In this document: one piece after another, positions 33,877-43,554 of the stretch
How the letters are laid out: each line of letters begins with the position of its first letter
How positions within the stretch are numbered: the first letter of the stretch is position 1
Assembly (NCBI GenBank): GCA_027076405.1
Contig: JALTJN010000526.1
Coordinates: 29,300 to 93,299, forward strand
Length of the DNA stretch: 64,000 nt
Reading direction: 5' to 3'
Source of the DNA: Chromatiales bacterium
Lineage (GTDB): Bacteria; Pseudomonadota; Gammaproteobacteria; UBA6429
The notes under the pieces: generated by a model
What the model saw: only the letters and a program-made list of their open reading frames with translations
Databases searched by the model: none
What the model was told of the DNA's origin: nothing
Program-made: the position numbers and the translations under genes

Positions 33877-36800
33877 TTAGGAAAGATAATCAAACAGCTT
33901 TATCAGTTCTTTTATTCTGAACTCAACATCGACAACAGGTTTTAATAAACGTATTTTATCATTACCATCTAATTTGTATGAGTTGGGCTGACTCTGGATT
34001 AATTTTATAATCTTCATCGGATCAATGTCTGGTTGTTCAACGAATATAATCCGACCGCCTTCTTCACCATAATCTATCTTTTTGATACCGAATTTTGCAG
34101 CGCTTAACTTAAGTTCAGTTACTTGAATAAGTGTTTTAACTGCGGTTGGTAATAAACCAAATCGGTCAATCATTTCAACCTGTAAATCTTTTAACTCGGT
34201 ATTATCCGGTGCGCTGGCAATCCGTTTATACATAATAAGTCGTTCATGGACATCGGGAATATAATCATTAGGAATTAAAGCGGGTACATGCAGATCAACT
34301 TCCGCGCCTTGATGGAGTGGTTTTTCAAGTTCGGGTGTTTTCCCAAGTTTCATAGCTGTAACAGCTCGTTCGAGTAGTTCGGTGTACATGCTAAAACCAA
34401 TCTCGATCATCTGACCGCTTTGGCCATCTCCTAGCAGTTCACCTGCACCACGAATTTCAAGATCATGGGTAGCAAGTGTAAACCCTGTGCCGAGTGATTC
34501 AATCGACTCAATCGCTTCAAGTCGTTTTTTAGCATCAGCGGTTAATGTTTTGCGCTTGGGAATAATTAAATAGGCATAGGCTCTGTGATGAGAGCGACCG
34601 ACACGTCCGCGTAATTGATATAGCTGTGCTAATCCGAAACGGTCAGCCTTGTTTAAAATGATTGTATTTGCACTGGGTATATCAATGCCCGTTTCAATAA
34701 TCGTGGTACAAACCAGAATATTAAATCGTTGATGATAAAAATCTGACATCACTCGTTCTAACTCACGCTCACGCATTTGCCCGTGAGCAAATTGAACCTG
34801 AGCTTCCGGTATTAATTCAGCTAATTTTTGCCGCTGTTTTTCAATTGTTGCAACATCATTGTGTAAAAAGTAAACCTGTCCACCCCGTTTTATCTCACGC
34901 AAACAGGCTTCTTTAATCATGTCATCTTTCCATTCAGTGACGAATGTTTTGATGGCCAGACGTTTTGCTGGCGGGCTGGCAATAATGGATAGTTCACGTA
35001 AACCCGACATAGCCATGTTTAAAGTACGCGGGATAGGGGTTGCTGTTAAGGTTAAAATGTCAATTTCAGAGCGGAGTGATTTAAATTGTTCTTTTTGTCT
35101 TACGCCAAAGCGATGTTCTTCATCTATAATAACCAGGCCAAGGTTTTTATATTTTACATCAGGCTGTAATAATTTATGTGTACCGATAACAATATCAACT
35201 TTGCCACTTTGCAGATTTTTTAATACCTGAGCTTGCTCTTTTTTAGTACCAAAGCGTGAGAGTGATTCAATTTGTACCGGCCATTCTGCAAAACGATCCC
35301 GAAAATTTTCTGTATGTTGTTGTGTTAATAGCGTTGTTGGAGATAAAACGGCAACTTGTTTACCAGCCTGCACTGCAATAAATGCTGCACGCATTGCTAC
35401 TTCTGTTTTGCCAAATCCAACGTCACCACAGATGAGTTGATCCATGGGTTTTGGCGAACGCATATCTCGAATGACATTGTCTATTGCGGTTTGTTGATCC
35501 GGTGTTGCTTCAAAGGGAAAGCTGGCTGCAAAAGCCTGATATTGCATTTCATCAAGCGGATATGAAAAACCGGATTGAGCTTCACGGCGTGCATAAATAT
35601 CGAGTAATTCTGCTGCTACATCATGTACTTGTTCGTGTGCTTTCTTTTTCGCCTTTTCCCACTGTCCACTACCCAGACGATGTAATGGAGCATTCTCGGG
35701 CGCCGCACCGGTGTATCGACTAATAAGGTGCAAAGAACTAACCGGAACATAAAGCTTGTCATCATTGGCATAGGCCAAAGTTAAAAATTCAGTATCCAGC
35801 TCACCAATTTTTAAGGTTTGCAGTCCCAGATATCGGCCTACACCATAATCCTCATGTACAACAGGTGAGTTGATAGTCAGCTCGGCTAAATTTTTTACAA
35901 TACTATCTGTATCACGCTGTGATTTTTTTCTTCTGCGGCGTTGTAATACCTGTAAACCAAATAATTGTGGCTCAGAAATAACAGCAATCGCCGGATCGCT
36001 TAACAATAATCCTTCATCAAGTGGAGCGACAGTAATGGCTAAAGAATCCTGGTTATGAATAAACTCATGCCAGCTATTAACCGGAGCAGGTTTAATATCA
36101 TTGTCACGCAACATCTCTGTTAGCGTTTCTCTTCGTCCGGTTGTTTCGGCTGCAAATAATACTTTGCCGTTAAAATTATTTAAGAACTGTTTTAATGAGG
36201 CTGCCGCTTCATTTGCCCGAACATCAAAATTTAATGGCAGAGGTGCCTGAGTTGAAAAATTTATTGCTTTGGAGTTTTCATGTTCATAATGTTGCAGTTC
36301 AACACGAGGGAAGCGTTTAAAGTGATTAAACACCTCATCAACGGGTAAAAATACTTCATTAGGACTTAATAATGGATGTTCAACATCATGACGTGCCTGC
36401 TCATATCGCTCGTTAATTTCTGACCAGAAGGTCTCTATTTCCGAGTTCACGTCATCAGCGGTAATTAATAATGTGGAGTCAGGCAGGTAATCAAACAAAC
36501 TGATTGTTTCATCAAAAAATAACGGCAGATAATATTCGATACCCGGTGAAGCTATTCCGTTGCTGACGTCACGATAAATATTAGTTTGTTGTGGATCGCC
36601 TTCGAAGCGTGCTCGAAATGCAGTTCTAAATTGAGAAATAGCATCTTTATTAAGAGGGAATTCGCGTGCAGGTAATAGTTGTATCTTCTCAACTTTCTCA
36701 ATTGAGATTTGTGTTTCCGGGTTAAATGTTCGTATGCTTTCAATTTCATCATCAAATAATTCAATACGAAACGGTTGTTTACTTCCCATAGGAAAGAGAT

Positions 36801-37326
36801 CAAACAAACTTCCACGTACAGCGAACTCACCATGTTCCATAACAGATGATACACATTGATAACCGCTGTGCTCGAGACGAAGACGCATCTCGTCAATATT
36901 AAAATTTTGTCCGATAGTTAACGATAAGCAAAATCCATCCAGATAACTCTTTGGTGCAATGCGATGCATTAATGTTTGTATCGGGGTAATTAATATCCCC
37001 TGAGTTAAATCTGGCAGTCTGGATAAGGTGGTTAAACGTTCTGAAATAATATCCTGATGAGGAGAAAAACGATCGTACGGTAATGTTTCCCAGTCCGGAA
37101 ACTGCAATATTGAGATATTTTCTTCTGCCATATAAAAACGCAGAGAATAATCAAGACGCTGTGCCGCAGCCATATCGGCAGTAATGACCAAAACAGGGCC
37201 TTGATGTTGGGTGGCGGTCGAGCTGAGTACTAAACCATAACTGCTACCGTATAACTGACCCCATTGACTACGAAAACCGGCTTTTGAAGGTAAAGGTGGT
37301 TGAAATGGGGAGCTGTGTGTTGTCAT
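33877..37326 (-). CDS. mfd: Transcription-repair coupling factor Mfd
   Basis: Displaces RNA polymerase stalled at DNA lesions and recruits UvrA. ATG at 37326 gives 1149 residues, essentially the E. coli length (1148); an in-frame TTG at 37338 is less likely. N-terminal UvrB-homology region (about 20-340), RNA polymerase-interaction domain (about 470-550) with HEDYGVGRYLGL, and helicase motifs GDVGFGKTEVAM (Walker A), IIDEEHRFGVRQ (DEEH box) and QLRGRVGRSHHRAYAY (motif VI) are visible. The C-terminal TRCF domain is complete. Confidence 0.97.
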   Translation of the reverse strand: MTTHSSPFQPPLPSKAGFRSQWGQLYGSSYGLVLSSTATQHQGPVLVITADMAAAQRLDYSLRFYMAEENISILQFPDWETLPYDRFSPHQDIISERLTTLSRLPDLTQGILITPIQTLMHRIAPKSYLDGFCLSLTIGQNFNIDEMRLRLEHSGYQCVSSVMEHGEFAVRGSLFDLFPMGSKQPFRIELFDDEIESIRTFNPETQISIEKVEKIQLLPAREFPLNKDAISQFRTAFRARFEGDPQQTNIYRDVSNGIASPGIEYYLPLFFDETISLFDYLPDSTLLITADDVNSEIETFWSEINERYEQARHDVEHPLLSPNEVFLPVDEVFNHFKRFPRVELQHYEHENSKAINFSTQAPLPLNFDVRANEAAASLKQFLNNFNGKVLFAAETTGRRETLTEMLRDNDIKPAPVNSWHEFIHNQDSLAITVAPLDEGLLLSDPAIAVISEPQLFGLQVLQRRRRKKSQRDTDSIVKNLAELTINSPVVHEDYGVGRYLGLQTLKIGELDTEFLTLAYANDDKLYVPVSSLHLISRYTGAAPENAPLHRLGSGQWEKAKKKAHEQVHDVAAELLDIYARREAQSGFSYPLDEMQYQAFAASFPFEATPDQQTAIDNVIRDMRSPKPMDQLICGDVGFGKTEVAMRAAFIAVQAGKQVAVLSPTTLLTQQHTENFRDRFAEWPVQIESLSRFGTKKEQAQVLKNLQSGKVDIVIGTHKLLQPDVKYKNLGLVIIDEEHRFGVRQKEQFKSLRSEIDILTLTATPIPRTLNMAMSGLRELSIIASPPAKRLAIKTFVTEWKDDMIKEACLREIKRGGQVYFLHNDVATIEKQRQKLAELIPEAQVQFAHGQMRERELERVMSDFYHQRFNILVCTTIIETGIDIPSANTIILNKADRFGLAQLYQLRGRVGRSHHRAYAYLIIPKRKTLTADAKKRLEAIESIESLGTGFTLATHDLEIRGAGELLGDGQSGQMIEIGFSMYTELLERAVTAMKLGKTPELEKPLHQGAEVDLHVPALIPNDYIPDVHERLIMYKRIASAPDNTELKDLQVEMIDRFGLLPTAVKTLIQVTELKLSAAKFGIKKIDYGEEGGRIIFVEQPDIDPMKIIKLIQSQPNSYKLDGNDKIRLLKPVVDVEFRIKELIKLFDYLS

Positions 37327-37429
37327 TAATACGGTCAAAAAAAGCTGGTTACGAAATTGCGCTTATTCTACTACAAATTAATGACAATCATGACGGGTTT
37401 ACTGAAATTAACTAATCTAGATTATGTAC

Positions 37430-37933
37430 TTATCTAATCTCATCAATACTAAATTTTTTATCCATAATCTCAGGCTTTATAATGGCGTAACCTTGTTGCT
37501 GCCAGTGGCCAATTTCTATAATGGCTGATGGGACAATTTTGACAAAGCTTTGAAAATCTTTTCTTTGATAGCCAAAATCTTTTGCTGCCAGACCACAAAC
37601 CCGAAAATCAACGCCTAACATACTGTAGTATTTCATTCGCTCAACAGCTGTTTTATATTTAGCGTAATTTTTCTTTGCTAATGTGACAATTTCTGTACCA
37701 TGAATAATGACTTTCACATCCATAAATTCGGGTGCGTAGTTATACGGTTCTTCTGTTAGAGGATTGATGAAGGAGCGTAACCAGTATAATGCGGAGCCAA
37801 TCTTATTTGGATCATCAAAGTAAAATTCAAACAGAACTTTGGGTTCCTGATAGGGCGTTTGTTCAAAGCGAGCTTCTTCAGAAAAAGCTAAAGTGCTATA
37901 AATCAAACTCATAAATAATAAAATTAGACGCAT
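37430..37933 (-). CDS. Periplasmic DsrE-like protein
   Basis: A 167-residue protein with a signal peptide (MRLILLFMSLIYSTLAFS) and a DsrE/DsrF-like fold: VLFEFYFDDPNKIGSALYWL, VKVIIHGTEIVTLA (about 72-85), and MLGVDFRVCGLAAKDF (about 105-120) with one cysteine. The C-terminal segment GHWQQQGYAIIKPE (about 142-155) is typical of secreted DsrE-like proteins. Cytoplasmic relatives relay sulfur on cysteine; the role of exported versions is not known. It is on the same strand as mfd, 103 bp before it. Confidence 0.8.
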   Translation of the reverse strand: MRLILLFMSLIYSTLAFSEEARFEQTPYQEPKVLFEFYFDDPNKIGSALYWLRSFINPLTEEPYNYAPEFMDVKVIIHGTEIVTLAKKNYAKYKTAVERMKYYSMLGVDFRVCGLAAKDFGYQRKDFQSFVKIVPSAIIEIGHWQQQGYAIIKPEIMDKKFSIDEIR

Positions 37934-38021
37934 AATTTACAACCGTTTAACTAAGCAAAAAAAGAAGTGGTTTCATCTTTAAGTCTAGTTGATAAATTGA
38001 GGATTTGTTGTTTTTACAAAC

Positions 38022-38048
38022 AAAAATGCCGGAGAAACCCCGGCATTC
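38022..38048 (-). terminator. Intrinsic terminator downstream of the TIGR04219-like gene
   Basis: AAAAATGCCGG (38022-38032), a 7-nt loop and CCGGCATT (38040-38047) form an 8-bp stem. Read on the minus strand the stem ends in a T-run, so it terminates transcripts from the gene at 38070-38807. Confidence 0.8.
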
Positions 38049-38069
38049 TTAATGGTATTATTGAGTGCT

Positions 38070-38807
38070 TTAGAACTTGAAATAGGCTCCAACAAAAAGT
38101 CCTGTAAATTTAATATCCGCTTTTACACTATCAACATCGATATTATAATTTTGTGTACGAATACCTGCTTCCACACCTAACATAAAGTCTGTTGTATAAG
38201 TAACTTTGGTAATAATGTCGCTGATGGTATTTGCTCCGGCACTGACAGTATTGATTTCAGCTGTAAGAGAGAACCCAGCGGGTAAGCCAACTTCTGCAGA
38301 AGCATATATCATGGGTATAGTTGCTGAGAAGGTAGCGGTGTCTGTATTGACTGTGGCACTTCCATTAATCATTTTTGCATTTAAGCCAATATCAAAACTG
38401 ATGAGGTCATTATCAAGTATTTCATAATAAAGAACGGTATCAGTTTGGTCCATTGTTAATGATGATGTGACTGCTGTTGAAGCTGTATAGGTTGTACCAT
38501 TAAAATCAAAATCGGTTGTTACTGTACCTGAACCAGAAGTTGATAATTTTGTATTAACAAATTTCACATTAGGTACAAGAGGTACCGGGTGTTCGAGAAC
38601 AAAGTAGAAATACCCATTACTTTTCTTGGCTAAATTTAAGTCATCTTTTAAGTCTGCCGAAGTACCCGTACCACCGACTGCTGCGGTAATGTTACCACTT
38701 GGATCTTGTGACCATGTTCCTGCACCTGCCTGAACACCTAGTATGGTTGCAGTAAAACCGGTTAATGGTAATAGTGCAACAAAAGCACCGAAAAGTATTT
38801 TTTTCAT
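38070..38807 (-). CDS. TIGR04219-like outer-membrane beta-barrel protein
   Basis: A 245-residue protein with a signal peptide (MKKILFGAFVALLPLTGFTA) followed by a beta-barrel pattern: ILGVQAGAGTWSQDPSG at the mature start is typical of the TIGR04219 family. The C-terminal strand FTGLFVGAYFKF ends in an aromatic residue, the BAM recognition signal. Middle strands include FYFVLEHPVPLVPNVKF. The composition is rich in Thr, Ser and Gly. Function of the family is unknown; a terminator follows the gene. Confidence 0.8.
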   Translation of the reverse strand: MKKILFGAFVALLPLTGFTATILGVQAGAGTWSQDPSGNITAAVGGTGTSADLKDDLNLAKKSNGYFYFVLEHPVPLVPNVKFVNTKLSTSGSGTVTTDFDFNGTTYTASTAVTSSLTMDQTDTVLYYEILDNDLISFDIGLNAKMINGSATVNTDTATFSATIPMIYASAEVGLPAGFSLTAEINTVSAGANTISDIITKVTYTTDFMLGVEAGIRTQNYNIDVDSVKADIKFTGLFVGAYFKF

Positions 38808-39001
38808 AAGTCACCTTAAAAGCTGATAGTTAATAGGTTATTTTGTTCAATTATCGCAGTAAACAGATTGTTATAACGATAACTGGTATATAGTGCTAAT
38901 TATCGACCGTTAGCAAGAAAACTCAAGGTTAAATTGATACTTTTGTATATTATTCAGCTTAATTTGTGAACAAAGCAGGTTAATTTAATGCTTTAAATAA
39001 C

Positions 39002-39517
39002 CTATTGGCGCAAAATAAGCATGTCACCCCGTTGGGTAAATTCAATGTATTTTAAAAAAGACATGCCAAGCAATATTTCATCACCGTCCATTTTAGGGTT
39101 AATTGAGGCCCGGACATTATTTAATTGAATCTTTCCTATACTGACACTTTGCACCATCGTTAAATATCCAATAATGCTGCCATTTGCAGTTTGATAGCGG
39201 CGTTCTGCTCCATATTTTAAGTTTAATTTTCGAGCAATTTTTTCGGGAATTGAAATATCACTGGCACCGGTGTCGAGCAAAAAAGTGACAGGTTGATTAT
39301 TTATTTTACCGCGGGTGACATAGTGACCGTAGCGGTTGCGTTTTAATATGACCGAGACTTTTTCTTGTACTTGTTGTGTGACAACTTGCTGGTTAGGATT
39401 GTAGTCAGACTCCAGAACATTGTTAAATAAAAAATACACCATAACGATGATTACTAACCACATTGCAATAATAAAATTAAAGCCTAATCGTTTATGATCT
39501 TCTGATTCATCTGTCAT
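39002..39517 (-). CDS. Membrane-anchored retropepsin-like aspartic protease
   Basis: A 171-residue protein with one N-terminal membrane segment (about 12-32) and a periplasmic single-domain aspartic protease. The catalytic motif is LLDTGASDISIP (about residues 79-90), followed by a flap-like segment and MDGDEILLGMSFLKYIEF, matching the TIGR02281 clan AA family. Active enzymes of this type work as dimers. Substrate unknown. Divergent from the lipoprotein gene at 39581. Confidence 0.85.
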   Translation of the reverse strand: MTDESEDHKRLGFNFIIAMWLVIIVMVYFLFNNVLESDYNPNQQVVTQQVQEKVSVILKRNRYGHYVTRGKINNQPVTFLLDTGASDISIPEKIARKLNLKYGAERRYQTANGSIIGYLTMVQSVSIGKIQLNNVRASINPKMDGDEILLGMSFLKYIEFTQRGDMLILRQ

Positions 39518-39580
39518 TAGCTATTGTGTCTTTTTTTTAAGCTGCTTATTATATGCTGTAGTTACTATATGGAGAATAAT

Positions 39581-39982
39581 GTGATTAAGGCAATATTTAA
39601 ACTCGTTCTTGTATTTTTTCTGGTTACCACTGTGTCTTCTTGTGCTGTGTCGCCGGATGAAATGGTCTTGTTTGATCGCTCCATTATGTCATATGAAAGA
39701 GCGATTCGTTGGGGAGATTTTGTCCGTGCTAAATCTTTCCATAAGAATGATCCCGTATTATCTGATCTTGAGCGCCGTCGTTTGAAATTTTATCGTATTA
39801 CCGGTTATTCAACATTACAAAAAGAGATAAAAGATCGACATAATGCATATCTATATGTCGAAGTTAAATATTATAAAAATGATCGCCCGGTTATTAAAAC
39901 AATAAGCTATAAGCAACATTGGAAAAGAGATAAAGACAGTAAAATCTGGTACCTGGATTCAGATTTCCCCAGGTTCAAGTAA
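39581..39982 (+). CDS. Small putative lipoprotein
   Basis: A 133-residue protein. I choose GTG 39581 because GGAG at 39571-39574 is ideally placed for it; then the protein begins IKAIFKLVLVFFLVTTVSSC, a good lipoprotein signal peptide with the cysteine at about residue 20. ATG 39569 is an in-frame alternative with no ribosome-binding site. The mature part has a conserved-looking SYERAIRWGDFVRAKSF segment and the ending QHWKRDKDSKIWYLDSDF, common in small outer-membrane lipoproteins of this group. No function known to me. Confidence 0.75.
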   Translation: MIKAIFKLVLVFFLVTTVSSCAVSPDEMVLFDRSIMSYERAIRWGDFVRAKSFHKNDPVLSDLERRRLKFYRITGYSTLQKEIKDRHNAYLYVEVKYYKNDRPVIKTISYKQHWKRDKDSKIWYLDSDFPRFK

Positions 39983-40004
39983 TCTATCTACATTGTATGA
40001 CAGT

Positions 40005-40298
40005 TTAGTAATTCACGACTGCATGAATGACGTATTCACTTTCAAAATAAACGGTAAAATCCTTATAGATCCATTTTGAAATGGGGGGGGAACCCACAGC
40101 AGGCTCTTTTGTTATCGCCTCACCAAAGCGATTTTGTACCATTTCCATAGTCATACCTCGACCGGGCAGCTGAATTGAAAACTCGGTAGATTCAGCTTGC
40201 TGGTTTGTTTCTGGTAAATGAACTTCTTCTGCCGACAGGTTTACAGACAAACCAAGTAACAGTAATCCCGTTGCTGTAATGTGTCTTAGCCTTAACAT
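40005..40298 (-). CDS. Small conserved periplasmic protein
   Basis: A 97-residue protein with a signal peptide (about 1-23, ending NLSAEE). The mature part carries IQLPGRGMTMEMVQNRFGEA (about 43-62), VGSPPISKWIY (about 68-78) and ends VYFESEYVIHAVVNY. This short pattern with a MTxxxVxxRFGEP-type helix recalls the BamE/SmpA fold, but is a distinct family without an assigned role. The codons for SPPI include an eight-C run on the coding strand (40083-40090), possibly prone to slippage. Confidence 0.75.
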   Translation of the reverse strand: MLRLRHITATGLLLLGLSVNLSAEEVHLPETNQQAESTEFSIQLPGRGMTMEMVQNRFGEAITKEPAVGSPPISKWIYKDFTVYFESEYVIHAVVNY

Positions 40299-40609
40299 GT
40301 CATAACTCCAAAATTAATTATATGATGACTAAACTATACTCGATCAACAGCTTACAGGCAAAAGTTAAGCTTAATTATCTCCTTATTTAGCCAGAAATAG
40401 CCGGATTTATACTGTCTGATGTCCTGATTTTAGCCTGAGAGTTAGCGCGGCTTGTCTCTTAACGAATTCTTTACATTTGTGAGAGTACACTTCCATTTTC
40501 ACGATTCGTCCTCCAAGTGCATTCAGTATCACACAGTGATGTTTATTAGCTGAAACGGCAAGAATACATTGAAATTAAAACATTGAACTTAAAGAAGAGT
40601 GGTAAAACG
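40299..40609. other. Gene-free gap before the SulP gene
   Basis: A 311-bp intergenic stretch between a minus-strand gene and the SulP transporter, so it should hold two divergent promoters. I see no clear promoter boxes, RNA or repeat; the only dyad I can point to is ATCAC-ACA-GTGAT at 40528-40540. Confidence 0.5.
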
Positions 40610-42382
40610 GTGAAATATCTATCGCATGAGCGTATTCAAAAAATATTCCCCTTTCTCTTATGGTGGCCAACGGTTACATCAAAATCATTACGCACAGACT
40701 TTTTGGCCGGGTTGACCGGCGCAATTGTCGTTTTACCGCAAGGAGTTGCATTTGCAACTATTGCGGGGATGCCACCTGAATACGGTTTATACGCAGGTAT
40801 GGTGCCGGCTATTATTGCAGCATTATTTGGCTCTTCAAGACATCTAGTCTCTGGCCCGACGACAGCAGCCTCTATTGTATTATTTTCAGCCCTGAGTGTT
40901 TACGCCGAACCGGGAACTGCTGATTACGTTACTCTGGCGTTAACATTAACTTTTATGGTTGGTGTGATTGAGCTTGTGCTGGGGTTAGCCCGACTGGGGG
41001 CTTTGGTTAATTTTATATCCCATTCTGTCATCATTGGATTTACAGCCGGTGCAGCGATATTGATCGCTGCAAAACAGTTAAAAAACTTTTTTGGCATCAG
41101 TATTCCTCGTGGTGGACATGTGCATGACATTATCCTCAGTTTTTATCATCAACTTAGTGACATTAACCCGTATGTGACAGCTGTTGCACTGATTACTCTA
41201 TTTTCCGGTATTGCTATCAAACGTTGGATACCTAAAATTCCTTATTTAATCGGCTCAATGTTACTGGGAAGTTTTGCAGCATTACTTTTTAATTATATTT
41301 GGGGGGGTGAAACGACTGCAATTGCAACAGTAGGTACATTACCCAGTACATTACCTCCGTTGTCATCACCCGATTTTTCGATGGAGACAATTAAAAATCT
41401 TGCTCCGGTTGCGTTAGCGGTGACTTTATTTGCACTAACAGAAGCCGTATCAATTGGTCGCTCACTCGGGGCAAGAAGTGGACAGCGTATTAATGGTAAT
41501 CAGGAATTTATCGGTCAGGGATTATCTAATATTGCAGGGAGTTTCTTTTCAGGTTATGTTGCTACAGGCTCATTCAATCGTAGTGGTTTGAATTATCAGG
41601 CTGGTGCAAAAACACCTCTGGCCGCTATATTTGCCGGTTTACTTTTAATTATTGTTGTTTTGTTAGTCGCCCCGTTAGCTGCATGGTTACCCAATGCGGC
41701 AATGGCCGGAATATTATTTCTGGTTGCCTGGGGCTTGATTGATTTTAAAGAAATTTTTCATATTCTTAAAAGTAGTCGACGGGAAACAACAATAATGGCC
41801 GTGACTTTTTTTAGTGCATTATTTTTAGAACTTGAGTTTGCTATTTTTGCTGGCGTTTTGTTATCACTCATTTTATACCTTGATAAGGTATCAAAACCCC
41901 GTATGGTGACACGCGCTCCTGATCCTCGATTAAATAATCATGCTTTTTCGAGTGAGCCCAGTGTTGCTCAATGTCCTCAGCTTCGATTTGTTCGTATTGA
42001 CGGCTCACTATTTTTTGGATCAATTAATCATATTGAAGAAACATTTAGTAAATTAGAACTTTATCATCCACAACAAAAACATCTGGCTATCATCGCTAAA
42101 GGAATAAATTTTACGGATCTGGCCGGCGGGGAAGTGCTGGTAAAAGAAGCACAGCGACGTAAAAAACAAGGTGGTGGATTATATTTAATTGATGTGAAAC
42201 AAGGCTTATGGGACTCTCTGGAAAATAGCGGTTGTCTTGATGAAATTGGTGAAAGAAATGTCTTTCAAACTAAACCGGCTGCAATCACCGGTATATTTCA
42301 AAAGCTGGATAAAACTATTTGCCGAACCTGTAGCAAACGAATATTTAAAGAGTGTAAAAGCATTCCGTTTTCTGAAGAATAA
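40610..42382 (+). CDS. SulP family inorganic anion transporter
   Basis: Inner-membrane transporter for sulfate, bicarbonate or related anions. GTG 40610 (preceded by GAAGAG) gives 590 residues; TTG 40583 is an alternative without a ribosome-binding site. The transmembrane domain (about 20-440) has FLAGLTGAIVVLPQGVAFA, GMPPEYGLYAG and GSSRHLVSGPTTAAS; the C-terminal STAS domain runs about 460-560 (RFVRIDGSLFFGSINHIEE). A C-terminal extension contains CRTCSKRIFKEC, a Cys cluster. A seven-G run lies at 41301-41307. The substrate cannot be read from sequence. Confidence 0.9.
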   Translation: MKYLSHERIQKIFPFLLWWPTVTSKSLRTDFLAGLTGAIVVLPQGVAFATIAGMPPEYGLYAGMVPAIIAALFGSSRHLVSGPTTAASIVLFSALSVYAEPGTADYVTLALTLTFMVGVIELVLGLARLGALVNFISHSVIIGFTAGAAILIAAKQLKNFFGISIPRGGHVHDIILSFYHQLSDINPYVTAVALITLFSGIAIKRWIPKIPYLIGSMLLGSFAALLFNYIWGGETTAIATVGTLPSTLPPLSSPDFSMETIKNLAPVALAVTLFALTEAVSIGRSLGARSGQRINGNQEFIGQGLSNIAGSFFSGYVATGSFNRSGLNYQAGAKTPLAAIFAGLLLIIVVLLVAPLAAWLPNAAMAGILFLVAWGLIDFKEIFHILKSSRRETTIMAVTFFSALFLELEFAIFAGVLLSLILYLDKVSKPRMVTRAPDPRLNNHAFSSEPSVAQCPQLRFVRIDGSLFFGSINHIEETFSKLELYHPQQKHLAIIAKGINFTDLAGGEVLVKEAQRRKKQGGGLYLIDVKQGLWDSLENSGCLDEIGERNVFQTKPAAITGIFQKLDKTICRTCSKRIFKECKSIPFSEE

Positions 42383-42418
42383 AAGTAGTTATAAAACTGA
42401 AGTATTAGGAGAGTTATT

Positions 42419-42826
42419 ATGTTGTTAAAGTTATTACCTGTTTTTTTAGTCTTATTTAGTAAAAGTTTATTTGCTTACCAATCCCCAATAGAAGTTATTG
42501 AATATATTGATAACACCAAGGTAGTCGCTTTTATTAGCCATGCAGATATTATGAAAGTCGCTAAATGGACTCCTCTTAAGAGTAAGCTGCCTTTAACCGT
42601 CGAAAATGCACTTAAAAAAGTTGAGCAGTTTTTAAATAAAAAAAGTATACAGAATTTAAAAATGCATGAAATTGAATTAAAGCGCGTTCCTCACCATCAT
42701 GAAACCTGGCATTATTTAGTTAAACTATCATATAAAGAAAACAATCAATTACAGTTTCATTATTTTGTTGTGTTAATGACGGGTAAGGTGATTGCAGCAT
42801 TAAAAGAACCGGAGTCAATTAAGTAA
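42419..42826 (+). CDS. Small secreted protein of unknown function
   Basis: A 135-residue protein with a signal peptide (MLLKLLPVFLVLFSKSLFA, cleaved before YQSP). The mature part has a helix-strand layout ending HYFVVLMTGKVIAALKEP, with HHHETWHYLVKLSYK in the middle. AGGAGAG precedes the start. It lies 36 bp after the SulP gene and 56 bp before a response regulator gene on the same strand. I do not recognise it. Confidence 0.65.
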   Translation: MLLKLLPVFLVLFSKSLFAYQSPIEVIEYIDNTKVVAFISHADIMKVAKWTPLKSKLPLTVENALKKVEQFLNKKSIQNLKMHEIELKRVPHHHETWHYLVKLSYKENNQLQFHYFVVLMTGKVIAALKEPESIK

Positions 42827-42882
42827 GCTTGATAACGGGTAATAAGTTAAGTCGAATGAAATAAAATCAGGTATTACTTTTA

Positions 42883-43554
42883 ATGTATATTCTAGTAATT
42901 GAAGATAATCCGGATCTGGTGGCTAATCTGTATGATTATCTTGAACCATTAGGTTATGTTGTTGACGCCGCTTACGATGCAAAAAGCGGCCTGCGTTTCG
43001 CGCGTGAAAATAATTACGATACGATAATCCTGGATTTAATGTTGCCGGGTATGGATGGATTGGATGTTTGTAATCAATTGCGTGCAAGCGGTTGTGATAC
43101 ACCTATTTTAATTTTAACTGCGCGAGACACATTAAAAGACAAGCTTGATGGTTTTGCCCGCGGTGCAGACGATTATCTGGTAAAACCTTTTGCTATGCAG
43201 GAACTGAATGTCCGCTTACAAGCAATAGTGCGTCGCGCCCGTGGTGATCAATCAAGAGAGATGATTAAAGTCAGTGATTTGACTTTTGATCCTGCAACCT
43301 TAAGAGTAACTCGTGCAGATAAAACCATTACTTTACCACCCATACCGTTGAAAATTTTAATGCTTCTTATTCGGCAATCTCCTCGAGTTGTACCGCGAAA
43401 AGAAATTGAAAGGAGAATATGGGGTGACATCCGTCCGGACAGTGATGCACTTCGTACGCATATTTCAGTGTTAAGAACGGCGATTGATAAACCTTTTCGA
43501 GAGCATTTATTGCGCACTGTACACGGGATTGGTTACCAGCTGGCTGCCTCATAA
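42883..43554 (+). CDS. OmpR/PhoB family response regulator
   Basis: Two-component transcription regulator, 223 residues. Receiver domain (about 1-115) with acidic pocket IEDN (residues 6-9), phospho-acceptor Asp51 (LDLMLPG), Thr79 and Lys101 (VKPF). C-terminal winged-helix DNA-binding domain (about 128-221) with LRTHISVLRTAIDKP and the ending VHGIGYQLA. It overlaps the sensor kinase gene by one base. Ligand and targets unknown; the layout resembles PhoP/QseB-type systems. Confidence 0.94.
   Translation: MYILVIEDNPDLVANLYDYLEPLGYVVDAAYDAKSGLRFARENNYDTIILDLMLPGMDGLDVCNQLRASGCDTPILILTARDTLKDKLDGFARGADDYLVKPFAMQELNVRLQAIVRRARGDQSREMIKVSDLTFDPATLRVTRADKTITLPPIPLKILMLLIRQSPRVVPRKEIERRIWGDIRPDSDALRTHISVLRTAIDKPFREHLLRTVHGIGYQLAAS

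Noticed and set aside
37413..37424. TAATCTAGATTA palindrome between mfd and the DsrE-like gene
   Set aside because: Perfect 12-nt palindrome but AT-rich, so its occurrence by chance is plausible; no second copy nearby.
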